A stretch of DNA of 33,798 nucleotides from assembly GCF_041379945.2 (NCBI RefSeq), contig NZ_JBFTXJ020000025.1, positions 1-33,798 of the forward strand. The letters are read 5' to 3'. The notes beneath the pieces were generated by a model. That model was not told the DNA's origin, searched no databases, and saw only the letters and a program-made list of their open reading frames with translations. The DNA is from Aneurinibacillus sp. REN35. GTDB lineage: Bacteria > Bacillota > Bacilli > Aneurinibacillales > Aneurinibacillaceae. The first letter of the stretch is position 1. Every line of letters starts with the position of its first letter. Shown here one piece after another: positions 13,622-21,524 of the stretch. A program made the position numbers and the translations under genes.

Positions 13622-14402
13622 AACACGTGCCGTCTATTTCATTCCATACTTGTTGTGGATGGCGCTGTTTGTTATTGCGCCCGTCCTTCTTATTTTGTAT
13701 TATTCTTTTTTTGATATTGAAGGTAACTTCACGCTGGGAAACTATGAGAAGTTTTTTACCCCGGTCTATTTGCAGATGGCGCTCAGCTCCTTCTGGTATG
13801 CGCTGCTCATTACCGTGTTTTCGCTTTTGATCGCTTATCCGACCGCGTACCTGCTGACGAAGACGAAGCACAAGCAGCTCTGGCTTTTGCTTATTATTTT
13901 GCCGACATGGATTAACCTGCTGCTTAAGGCGTATGCTTTTCTCGGTATTTTCGGCACATATGGACCCGCGAATGCATTGCTTGAAGTTTTAGGGATCGGC
14001 AGCCAGCAAATCTTGTTTACCGACTTTAGCTTTGTGTTCGTTTCTGTATATATTTTTATTCCATTTATGGTGCTGCCCATTTATAACGCTCTTGAAGAAC
14101 TGAATCCGTCGCTCGTATATGCGGCGCGTGATCTTGGTGCATCGGCTTGGACAACTTTTCGCCGCGTCATCTTTCCGCTGACGCTCGATGGCGTAAAGTC
14201 AGGCTGTCAGGCTGTTTTTATTCCGGCCCTATCCCTGTTTATGATTACACGTCTGATTGCGGGAAACCGGGTCATTACGCTTGGCACAGCGATTGAGCAG
14301 CATTTCCTTGTCACGCAGGATTGGGGCATGGGTTCAACGATTGCTGTCTTCTTAATTATTGCGATGGCGATTATTATGATCGTCACAGGGAATAGGAAGT
14401 GA
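13611..14402 (+). CDS. potB: Spermidine/putrescine ABC transporter permease PotB
   Basis: A 263-residue inner-membrane permease with about six segments. The EAA coupling loop reads [21 protein letters not shown], which docks onto PotA. I place the start at ATG 13611 ([10 protein letters not shown]), which has GAGGT just upstream and overlaps the potA end by 11 bases. In-frame ATGs at 13596 and 13599 would add five residues and have poorer spacing. It ends ten bases before potC. Confidence 0.94.
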   Translation: MQSRTRAVYFIPYLLWMALFVIAPVLLILYYSFFDIEGNFTLGNYEKFFTPVYLQMALSSFWYALLITVFSLLIAYPTAYLLTKTKHKQLWLLLIILPTWINLLLKAYAFLGIFGTYGPANALLEVLGIGSQQILFTDFSFVFVSVYIFIPFMVLPIYNALEELNPSLVYAARDLGASAWTTFRRVIFPLTLDGVKSGCQAVFIPALSLFMITRLIAGNRVITLGTAIEQHFLVTQDWGMGSTIAVFLIIAMAIIMIVTGNRK

Positions 14403-14412
14403 GGGGTGCAGT

Positions 14413-15216
14413 ATGAAACGTAATGGAACATTTGCCAACATCTATCTTATTTTCGTTTTCTTTATTCTGTATGCCCCGATCTTCTATTTGATGTTCTATT
14501 CCTTTAACAGCGGTGGCTCGATGCGTGAATTTGAAGGATTTACGCTTGAGTGGTATAAGGAGGTATTTGCAGATACGCGCCTTCTTATTATTGTGCTGAA
14601 TACGCTTGTGATTGCACTGTTGTCATCTGCGATCGCTACGATTCTCGGCGTGATCGGTGCGCTTGCTATTATGTATGCGAGAAGACGGCGGGTAAAAAAT
14701 ACGATGCTTGCGCTCAATAATGTACTAATTGTAAGCCCGGATGTAATTATTGGTGCATCGTTTTTGATTCTGTTTACAATGGTGGGGATTAAGCTCGGCT
14801 TTACATCGGTGCTGCTCTCCCATATTGCGTTTAGCATCCCGATTGTCGTGCTGATGGTACTGCCGAAGCTGCAGGAGATGAGTCCGACGCTGATCGATGC
14901 GGCGCGTGACCTTGGAGCAAGCCGATTCGATATTCTTTGGAAAGTAGTACTGCCGTTCATTACACCGGGGATATTTGCCGGATTTTTTATGGCGCTGACG
15001 TATTCACTCGATGATTTTGCCGTGACGTTTTTTGTCACAGGCAATGGCTTCTCAACATTGTCGGTTGAGATTTATTCCCGGGCAAGACAAGGGATTTCGT
15101 TAAGTATTAATGCGCTGTCGACATTGATCTTCTTATTTACCATTGTGCTTGTGATCGGCTATTACTTCATTAATCAGCGCAACAGCCGAATGAGCGGAAT
15201 GGGGGTTAGAAAATGA
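14413..15216 (+). CDS. potC: Spermidine/putrescine ABC transporter permease PotC
   Basis: A 267-residue second permease with about six segments, partner of PotB. The EAA loop is [22 protein letters not shown], and the family signature LTYSLDDFAVTFFVTG follows. A GAGGGG site lies upstream. The stop overlaps the potD start in an ATGA arrangement. Confidence 0.95.
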   Translation: MKRNGTFANIYLIFVFFILYAPIFYLMFYSFNSGGSMREFEGFTLEWYKEVFADTRLLIIVLNTLVIALLSSAIATILGVIGALAIMYARRRRVKNTMLALNNVLIVSPDVIIGASFLILFTMVGIKLGFTSVLLSHIAFSIPIVVLMVLPKLQEMSPTLIDAARDLGASRFDILWKVVLPFITPGIFAGFFMALTYSLDDFAVTFFVTGNGFSTLSVEIYSRARQGISLSINALSTLIFLFTIVLVIGYYFINQRNSRMSGMGVRK

Positions 15217-16286
15217 AGCAGCTTGTTCGTTCCTTTGCCGCAATATTTATTGTTTCGTTCGCTCTGCTGTATATGACTACGTATCTGAATTCGTCACAGG
15301 GCTATTCAGGCAGCAATACATTAACGATTTATAACTGGGGCGATTATATCGACCCTGATCTGGTGAAGCAGTTCGAAAAAGAAACCGGCATAAAAGTAAT
15401 CTATCAGACATTCGATTCCAATGAGGCGATGATGACGAAGATTGCGCAAGGCGGTACAACTTTCGATGTGGCGGTTCCATCGGAATACGCCATCAGTAAA
15501 ATGAAGGAAGAGAAGCTGCTGCTTCCGCTTGATCATGCGAAGCTGCCCAATCTAAAGTATATCAATCAGCGTTTCATGAATTTGTCGTTTGATAAGAACA
15601 ATCAGTATTCGGTACCGTACTTCTGGGGGACGGTCGGTATTATTTATAATCCGGAGATGCTCAAGGGAAAAGAGATGACCAGCTGGAATGATCTGTGGGA
15701 TGAAGATTTGCGCAATAACATTCTGCTGGTGGACGGAGCCCGTGAAGTGATGGGCATGGGGCTTAATAGCCTTCATTACTCGCTCAACGATACGAATGAA
15801 GCGCATCTGCAAGAGGCCAAGCAGAAGCTCGATACGTTAACGCCGAATGTGAAAGCGATCGTCGGTGATGAGATTAAGATGCTGCTTGCCAACGAGGAAG
15901 CGGCTGTTGGTGTCGTCTGGTCCGGGGATGCCTCCGAGATTATGGATGAGAATGAGAAGCTTGATTATGTTGTGCCGAAGGAAGGCTCGAATCTGTGGTT
16001 TGATAATATGGTCATTCCGAAGACAGCACGAAATCTGGAGGGCGCCCATCAGTTTATCAACTTCATGCTGGAGCCGGAGCATGCGGCACAGAATGCTGAA
16101 TACGTTGGTTATTCGACGCCGAATGAGAAAGCGATGGAGTATTTACCGGAGGAGATCGCAAGTGATACACGGTTCTATCCGGAGCCGTCTGTAACAGAGA
16201 AGCTTGAAGTGTATGAGAATCTCGGTAAGAAAATGCTGGCCCACTATAATGAGCTGTTCCTCGAATTTAAAATGCATAAGAAATAA
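15213..16286 (+). CDS. potD: Polyamine-binding protein PotD
   Basis: A 357-residue extracellular substrate-binding protein of the polyamine importer. Residues 5-25 form a hydrophobic export/anchor segment (FAAIFIVSFALLYMTTYL) without a lipobox cysteine, so it is probably held by an uncleaved N-terminal helix rather than lipidated. The mature part opens LTIYNWGDYIDPDLVKQFEKETG, the PotD/PotF hallmark, and contains FDVAVPSEYAI and VGVVWSGDASEI, which line the polyamine cleft. It is the last gene of the operon and is followed by a terminator. Confidence 0.95.
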   Translation: MKQLVRSFAAIFIVSFALLYMTTYLNSSQGYSGSNTLTIYNWGDYIDPDLVKQFEKETGIKVIYQTFDSNEAMMTKIAQGGTTFDVAVPSEYAISKMKEEKLLLPLDHAKLPNLKYINQRFMNLSFDKNNQYSVPYFWGTVGIIYNPEMLKGKEMTSWNDLWDEDLRNNILLVDGAREVMGMGLNSLHYSLNDTNEAHLQEAKQKLDTLTPNVKAIVGDEIKMLLANEEAAVGVVWSGDASEIMDENEKLDYVVPKEGSNLWFDNMVIPKTARNLEGAHQFINFMLEPEHAAQNAEYVGYSTPNEKAMEYLPEEIASDTRFYPEPSVTEKLEVYENLGKKMLAHYNELFLEFKMHKK

Positions 16287-16290
16287 AGGA

Positions 16291-16320
16291 AAGAAGCATG
16301 GCGGCGGCCATGCTTCTTTT
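16291..16320 (+). terminator. Terminator of the pot operon
   Basis: AGAAGCATGG pairs with CCATGCTTCT through a GC-rich loop and is followed by TTTTG, shortly after the potD stop. Confidence 0.85.
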
Positions 16321-16336
16321 GTGCAGAAAAAGCCGA

Positions 16337-16366
16337 TTTACTCATCCGTTCTAGCTGGTATATAAT
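16337..16366 (+). promoter_or_regulatory. Promoter of the flavodoxin-fold reductase gene
   Basis: TTTACT (16337-16342) and TATAAT (16361-16366) with an 18-base spacer, about 45 bases before the start codon. Confidence 0.5.
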
Positions 16367-16410
16367 GATGTGGAAATTTTTATCAATTCTATGAGGTTAG
16401 GGGAGAGAAC

Positions 16411-16986
16411 ATGCGTATCCTTGTTATTTTAGCCCATCCGAATCCAGGTAGCTTTAATCACGCGATTGCTGATGTTGTCATCCGAACAGCAGAAGAACAT
16501 ATGCACATAGTTATGTACCATGATCTCTATCAAGAAGGATTTGACCCGCTGCTTCCGGCAGATGAGATTAGCGGTAGAGGAAGCGATCCGATGATTCATC
16601 AGCACTGCCAAGAGCTTATGGAAGCGGACGGCATTGTCATCATCCATCCGAACTGGTGGGGGCAGCCACCGGCTATGATGAAAGGATGGATGGATCGCAT
16701 TCTTCGTGTGGGTGTAGCGTATACCTTCACTTCAAGCGGGCAGCCGATAGGATTGTTACAGGATAAAAAAGCACTTGTACTCAATACGTCCAATACGCCG
16801 GAAGAAATTGAGGTCAATACATACGGTGATCCGCTGGAATGGTTATGGGGCAAGTGTACATTTAACTTTTGTGGGGTCAAGAAGTTTCAACGGAAGATGT
16901 ATAAAGAAGTCATGATAAGTACACCGGAACAAAGGCAATGGTGGCTTGAGGATGTGAAGCAGACGGTTGCAGGCTTTATTCGTTAG
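16411..16986 (+). CDS. NAD(P)H:quinone oxidoreductase, flavodoxin-2 family
   Basis: A 191-residue cytosolic flavoprotein of the KefF/MdaB/YabF type that reduces quinones or similar electrophiles with NAD(P)H. The FMN/FAD phosphate loop is ILAHPNPGSFNHAI, and the isoalloxazine-contacting segment IIHPNWWGQPPAMMKGWMDRILRVGVAY is very well conserved. A WGKCTFNFCGVKKF segment follows. The site GGGGAG precedes the ATG. The next gene, a WYL regulator, begins 50 bases later on the same strand, so the two may be co-transcribed. Confidence 0.92.
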   Translation: MRILVILAHPNPGSFNHAIADVVIRTAEEHMHIVMYHDLYQEGFDPLLPADEISGRGSDPMIHQHCQELMEADGIVIIHPNWWGQPPAMMKGWMDRILRVGVAYTFTSSGQPIGLLQDKKALVLNTSNTPEEIEVNTYGDPLEWLWGKCTFNFCGVKKFQRKMYKEVMISTPEQRQWWLEDVKQTVAGFIR

Positions 16987-17036
16987 AACGCTTTCCTTAA
17001 GAATTTTAAAAAAGAGATGAAAGGAGGGAAGATAAA

Positions 17037-17984
17037 ATGAATCGAACCGACCGATTGCTTGCGATTATGCTGGAGTTAAGGAAAAGAAAATTTTGTCGAG
17101 CGGAAGACCTGGCAGATACATTTGAATTGTGCAAACGTACGATTTATCGTGATATGCAGGCGTTGAGCGAATCGGGTGTGCCGCTTATCTCCATTCCAGG
17201 GAAAGGGTATTCGCTGCTTGCAGGTCATTTTCTTCCGCCGATTCATCTAACACCGGAAGAAACCATGACATTGTTGGTAGGAAGCAGATATGTGGAGCAG
17301 AATCTCGATCAAGCTTTTCGCTGTCATGCACGTACGGCTCAGGATAAGCTGACCGCTATTCTTCCGGAGCAGAAGCGAGAAGAGGTAGAGCGGCTAAAGG
17401 AAGCGATGCGATTTCTTCCGCAGCCATCGATGTGCGAGAATGCTCACTACAATGAGTATGAGCATAAAATTCATATCCTGCGCACCGCGATTTTGGAGGG
17501 CCAGGTCATAGCGTTTGATTATCGTAAGCGTTTTGCAGCCAAGGAAGAGGAAACGCAGCGGCGGACTGTGCATCCGTATGGATTGGTGAATATCTCGGGG
17601 ATATGGTATCTAATCGCTCATTGTTTGCTGCGGCAGCGTATTCGACATTTCCGGCTTGAACGAATGGGAGAACCAGTATGGGAAGTGGAGACGTTTCGCA
17701 GGCCGGATTCCTTTCGCCTGCAGGAATATATTCCCGATGATGCCCGTCCCCTCTCCGTTCAGCTCATTTTTGATCCTTCGGTACGAGAGCGGGTGATGGA
17801 AACTCGCTACTTCTATGCTTATGCATATGAGGATCGGGTGGACGGTTTGTATGTTACGCTCAAGGTTCGGCAGGAAGAAGAGGTGTTCCATTGGCTGCTA
17901 AGCTGGGGAAGCAAGGTAAAAGTCGTGTCCCCGCTATCCCTTGCCGAAAAAATTAGAGAAGAAGCAAAAGCAATGCTGACATAA
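17037..17984 (+). CDS. YafY-type transcriptional regulator (HTH + WYL domain)
   Basis: A 315-residue regulator. Residues 1-60 are a DeoR/HTH_11 winged helix (RLLAIMLELRKRKFCRAEDLADTFELCKRTIYRDMQAL). Residues about 145-225 form the WYL sensor domain (IAFDYRKR, VHPYGLVNISGIWYLIAHC), followed by a C-terminal WCX-type extension. WYL domains sense ligands such as nucleic acid or nucleotide. The site AAAGGAGGG is strong. A 22-base dyad overlaps its stop codon, just before the dinB-like gene, and may be its operator. Confidence 0.9.
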   Translation: MNRTDRLLAIMLELRKRKFCRAEDLADTFELCKRTIYRDMQALSESGVPLISIPGKGYSLLAGHFLPPIHLTPEETMTLLVGSRYVEQNLDQAFRCHARTAQDKLTAILPEQKREEVERLKEAMRFLPQPSMCENAHYNEYEHKIHILRTAILEGQVIAFDYRKRFAAKEEETQRRTVHPYGLVNISGIWYLIAHCLLRQRIRHFRLERMGEPVWEVETFRRPDSFRLQEYIPDDARPLSVQLIFDPSVRERVMETRYFYAYAYEDRVDGLYVTLKVRQEEEVFHWLLSWGSKVKVVSPLSLAEKIREEAKAMLT

Positions 17985-17995
17985 AGGTGTCAGCA
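17974..17995. promoter_or_regulatory. Dyad between the WYL regulator and the DinB-fold gene
   Basis: TGCTGACA (17974-17981) and TGTCAGCA (17988-17995) are perfect inverted copies separated by TAAAGG. The dyad overlaps the regulator's stop codon and lies 48 bases before the DinB-fold gene, and no T-run follows, so an operator for the WYL regulator is likelier than a terminator. Confidence 0.5.
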
Positions 17996-18042
17996 GCACC
18001 CGGCTATACTGGTCACATACCTATTGTAAAGGAGCCGGGAAA

Positions 18043-18567
18043 ATGAAAACCATTTTAAAAGAGTTCGAAGAGATCGCTACGTATTATATTCATGCATTAG
18101 AGGGTTACACACCTGAAGAGTTCAGGCGCAAGCCCTCAGCAGAGGAATGGTCGATGAGCCAGCTGTACAATCATTTAATTACAGCTGCTTTTCATATGCA
18201 GATCAAAGGCATTGAGGACTGTGAACAGATGCAGCACCCATCCCAGGGAGAGAAAACAGCAGCAGCAGCTGCTATTTTTGCTGCCGGTGTATTCCCGCCC
18301 ATTAAGGTTAAAGTGCCTTCCAAGCCGGGCTATACACCGGACTATTCAACAGATAAGGAGGAGATTACGGAGCGTCTATATCAGGTAATCGAGGAGATGC
18401 GCAGCATAGAGGAGCGGCTGTCTACCATTCCGGAGGATAGCAAAGTGCAGCATCCGGCTTTTGGCTACTTGAATGCGGTGGAGTGGTTCCGTCTTGTTCC
18501 GATGCATTTTACGCATCATCTGCGGCAGAAGGAAGCGATTGACCGTTTTCTAAGACATACAGCATAA
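18043..18567 (+). CDS. DinB-fold (DinB/YfiT-like) metal-dependent protein
   Basis: A 174-residue four-helix-bundle protein. Candidate metal ligands are His44 (YNHLITAAFH) and the C-terminal His155/158/159 cluster (MHFTHHLRQKEAI), in the DinB_2 arrangement. Family members include thiol transferases that use bacillithiol or mycothiol, but many are uncharacterised. The YNHLI and HHLRQ motifs are typical. It follows a WYL-type regulator, a pairing seen in many Bacilli, so it is probably that regulator's target. The site AAAGGAG precedes the ATG. Confidence 0.85.
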   Translation: MKTILKEFEEIATYYIHALEGYTPEEFRRKPSAEEWSMSQLYNHLITAAFHMQIKGIEDCEQMQHPSQGEKTAAAAAIFAAGVFPPIKVKVPSKPGYTPDYSTDKEEITERLYQVIEEMRSIEERLSTIPEDSKVQHPAFGYLNAVEWFRLVPMHFTHHLRQKEAIDRFLRHTA

Positions 18568-18660
18568 AATTTGAACCAAATGGCTAGGTAGCTACGTAGT
18601 GGTATAGGGAAAGTAGAACTCTAACCACTAAAAAAGGAACAGGTTGTAAGGAAGGTAGGT

Positions 18661-19269
18661 ATGCCGCTAATAACGAAAGAAAAAAGGGCAACAAAACGTC
18701 ATACGCTGCAAAAACGGCTCGTGCTTTTAGTGTGTGCGCTGTTCCTTATTCCCGTGTTCTATGCTGGTGCTGCGCATCTCGCGATTATGAATACGGCGAA
18801 GCAGCATCCGTCCTCTCATGCAGCGTATATGATGATTCTTGGTGCGGGTCTTTGGGGAGAGCGTATGTCACCGTCTCTTCAATATCGGATGGATACAGGG
18901 CTCTCTTATCTAAAGCAAAACCCGCAAACAAAAGTCATTGTTACCGGAGGACAGGGTGTAGGCGAAGACTTGCCGGAAGCGGTAGCCATGCAACGTTACC
19001 TGGTGGACAACGGCATTGCACCTGAGCGAATTCTAGTAGAGGATAAGGCGCAGACAACAGCAGAGAATATTCGGTTTTCCAAGCCGCTTATGAAATCGGA
19101 CCATGTGGTAATTGTGACGAACGACTTCCATGTACTGCGTGCGAAGCTATTGGCTGAACGAGCGGGTATGACAGTGGAGACGCTTGCAGCGCCGACACCG
19201 GATTCGGTGAAAGCCAAATTATTTATGCGCGAATATGCTGCTCTTTTGAAGTCGTGGTGGTTTGATTAG
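18661..19269 (+). CDS. YdcF/SanA-type DUF218 membrane protein
   Basis: A 202-residue protein with one N-terminal membrane segment (about 19-41) and an extracellular DUF218 domain. Motifs: MILGAGLWGERMSPSLQYRMDTGLSYLKQNP, IVTGGQG, ILVEDKAQTTAENIRFS and VIVTNDFHVLRAKLLAERAG. Relatives SanA and ElyC act in envelope barrier or lipid-carrier metabolism, but the exact role is unknown. The site AAGGAAGG lies just upstream. It is convergent with the secreted-protein gene. Confidence 0.9.
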   Translation: MPLITKEKRATKRHTLQKRLVLLVCALFLIPVFYAGAAHLAIMNTAKQHPSSHAAYMMILGAGLWGERMSPSLQYRMDTGLSYLKQNPQTKVIVTGGQGVGEDLPEAVAMQRYLVDNGIAPERILVEDKAQTTAENIRFSKPLMKSDHVVIVTNDFHVLRAKLLAERAGMTVETLAAPTPDSVKAKLFMREYAALLKSWWFD

Positions 19270-19291
19270 TGCTATATGTGGGCTTTGATGC

Positions 19292-19329
19292 AAAAAGGAC
19301 GTCTCTTACTAGAGAGGCGTCCCTTTTTT
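19292..19329. terminator. Bidirectional terminator between convergent genes
   Basis: AAAAAGGACGTCTCT pairs with AGAGAGGCGTCCCTTTTTT (one mismatch) through a TACT loop. A-run and T-run on either side make it usable in both directions, for the YdcF-type gene and the leftward secreted-protein gene. Confidence 0.85.
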
Positions 19330-19352
19330 GTTAGAGTAGCTGTGTATGGCAC

Positions 19353-20288
19353 TTACAGCTTGAAGTTTTGTACTCTTGTTAGCGGATATTTTCCGCCAGG
19401 AAGGTATTTTTTTGCTCCTGACTCAAATTGAATATAGAGGTAGCTGCCGTTCTGCGCCAAATTTTGCGAGAGGGGCGGCATGGTAATGGAGTCTTTTAGG
19501 CGTGATTTGCTAAGATTCCAGTCCGGTACTTTTTTTCCGTTGATTTTGCGGTATTCGTCCGGTTTATTCTTTAATACATTTTTATAGCGTAACAGCTTAC
19601 TGTCTTTGCTTCGGCCAAAGGATTGGCTGAGAATAATTTCATTGCTGCGTACGGCAATGCCTTGAATATAATGCGGAATCGTGAGAGAGTAGTTTGGCGT
19701 ACTAGACGTCGGACGGTCTGTTTTACTGCTAAGCTTGTAGCCGACTACGTGTGTAACTCCTTTCTCTACGAAGCTGCCTACCCAAAGTACACCACCTGAG
19801 TACGAGGTGAAGGAAGCTTTGGTCGGTGTTTTGAACGTGGCGTCGAATACCAGATTAGCATTATCTTTGCTGTTCAATACTTTGCTTAGACTGAGGCGGT
19901 GCAGTTTGCCTTCAGAAGACACCCAGACGTGCTTCTTGCTGGCCGCAACACCCCCGGCATGTCCCGTATAGGGCTTTCCTTTAGCAGAGTAGAGATGAAC
20001 ATTCTTCTTAAACTTCTTTTCACTTGCATCCGTAATAGAGATGCTACCTGGCTTTCCGTCATCACGATAGTGAGACATTAGAATTTTATCATGGCTTTTC
20101 ACATACGTAATGCCCTGTGGGACATATCCTTTTGTCAGGCCCGGAATCTTAACACCTGGCGAAGATTTCGACCAGAACTCCTTATAATGATTGGCGGCTT
20201 GTGCCTGTGGTGTCGAGAATCCAGCAAGTCCAATGCATACGAGCGAAAACATGAGTGTGAAGGAAAGCAGTAAACGCAGCTTCTTCAA
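19353..20288 (-). CDS. Secreted protein, probable beta-propeller-like repeats
   Basis: A 311-residue exported protein. The start is TTG at 20286-20288 (LKKLRLLLSFTLMF...), with AAGGAGGGG upstream, and an in-frame ATG at 20351 without a site is rejected. A classical Sec signal peptide ends in PQAQAA, with cleavage expected before NHYKEFW. The mature part has successive strand-rich blocks of similar shape (GYVPQGITYV, KPYTGHAGGVAASKKHVWVSSEG, SYSGGVLWVGSFVEKG, HYIQGIAVRSNEIILSQSFG), which suggest propeller blades. I do not recognise an enzyme signature, so function is unassigned. Confidence 0.82.
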   Translation of the reverse strand: MKKLRLLLSFTLMFSLVCIGLAGFSTPQAQAANHYKEFWSKSSPGVKIPGLTKGYVPQGITYVKSHDKILMSHYRDDGKPGSISITDASEKKFKKNVHLYSAKGKPYTGHAGGVAASKKHVWVSSEGKLHRLSLSKVLNSKDNANLVFDATFKTPTKASFTSYSGGVLWVGSFVEKGVTHVVGYKLSSKTDRPTSSTPNYSLTIPHYIQGIAVRSNEIILSQSFGRSKDSKLLRYKNVLKNKPDEYRKINGKKVPDWNLSKSRLKDSITMPPLSQNLAQNGSYLYIQFESGAKKYLPGGKYPLTRVQNFKL

Positions 20289-20437
20289 TTCATTCCCCTC
20301 CTTGTTTTCAGAATACGTATGAGTGTAGCGGATCACGGCGAAAATTTCCATGGTATTGTCAGAAAATAATAAATTAGGTTAGTATGACATAAGAAGGAAG
20401 ATAGAGATAAGAAGATTACGAAGGTGGGGAGTACAAC

Positions 20438-21418
20438 ATGCGGCCTATTATATATGGAATATTGGCATCTTTTTTCTTCGCTTTTACATTTGTCTTGAAC
20501 CGGGCGATGGATGTGGCAGGTGGGCATTGGATATGGAGTGCTTCGCTTCGTTACATATTCATGGTACCTTTTTTATTTTTAATTGTAGCGAAGCGAAGCA
20601 GCCTTACGAAGCTATTTTCACATATGCGCAGCTATCCCGGATCGTGGGTACTATGGAGTTTTACAGGGTTTGTCCTATTTTACGCACCGCTAAGTTTTGC
20701 GGCAGCATACGGACCAGGCTGGTTGATTGCCGGGACATGGCAGGTGACAATTATTGCGGGTTCTTTGCTTGTTCCGCTGTTTTATGAGCGTATAACCACA
20801 CCGAATGGAACGATAAGGGTAAGGGGGAAGCTTCCGCTTAAGGGTCTATTTTTATCCTGCATCATTTTAGTAGGTGTAGCCGTGATGCAGATCGAGCATG
20901 CCAAAAGCATTTCGCAGGCGGCACTTTTGCTGGGGATTCTTCCGGTGGTGTTGGCTGCCTTTGCCTATCCGCTTGGAAATCGGAAAATGATGGAGGTATG
21001 CGGGGAAGACATCGACGCCTATCAGCGTGTATTAGGTATGATGCTAGCAAGCATGCCGTTCTGGCTTCTATTAGCCGGTATCGGATGGGTTGTTGCAGGG
21101 CCTCCAAGCATGGGACAGACCATGCAATCTATCGTTGTGGCAGTGAGCTCCGGCGTGATTGCGACCATCCTCTTTTTTGCGGCGACCGATATGGTGCGAG
21201 GTGATACGCATAAGCTGGCAGCTGTAGAAGCGACCCAATCGGGTGAGGTATTATTTGCTTTGCTCGGTGAAATACTGATTCTCTCTACACCACTTCCTAC
21301 CTTCTGGTCATGGATCGGAATGCTTCTTGTTGTGCTTGGTATGGTTTTGCATAGCTTCTATTCACATGGACCAGCTACGAAAAAATCACCATCCATTATG
21401 CCGGAGAAGGCTACATAA
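20438..21418 (+). CDS. Multidrug resistance efflux transporter (EmrE/DMT type)
   Basis: A 326-residue DMT-superfamily exporter with about ten membrane segments, belonging to the family annotated as putative multidrug resistance efflux transporter. It starts MRPIIYGILASFFFAFTFVLNRAMD and contains AAAYGPGWLIAGTWQVTIIAGSLLVPLFYERI, NRKMMEVCGEDIDAYQRVLGMML and VEATQSGEVLFALLGEILIL. The substrate is not predictable. A GGTGGGGAG site precedes the ATG. It is divergent from the secreted-protein gene, with an 86-base or longer shared promoter region. Confidence 0.88.
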   Translation: MRPIIYGILASFFFAFTFVLNRAMDVAGGHWIWSASLRYIFMVPFLFLIVAKRSSLTKLFSHMRSYPGSWVLWSFTGFVLFYAPLSFAAAYGPGWLIAGTWQVTIIAGSLLVPLFYERITTPNGTIRVRGKLPLKGLFLSCIILVGVAVMQIEHAKSISQAALLLGILPVVLAAFAYPLGNRKMMEVCGEDIDAYQRVLGMMLASMPFWLLLAGIGWVVAGPPSMGQTMQSIVVAVSSGVIATILFFAATDMVRGDTHKLAAVEATQSGEVLFALLGEILILSTPLPTFWSWIGMLLVVLGMVLHSFYSHGPATKKSPSIMPEKAT

Positions 21419-21524
21419 AGCAGCGTGGATGATCAGACAAAAAAACTTTGTTATAGAATTCCATAATATGATATGGTATGAAAAGCTATAAGGAATTTTT
21501 TGTCACCATGGAAAGGTTGAGTAT

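Noticed and set aside
21480-21524. Sigma-H-like promoter (AGGAATTT) before the histidine kinase
   Set aside because: The -35-like word is present, but no matching GAAT-type -10 follows at the right distance.
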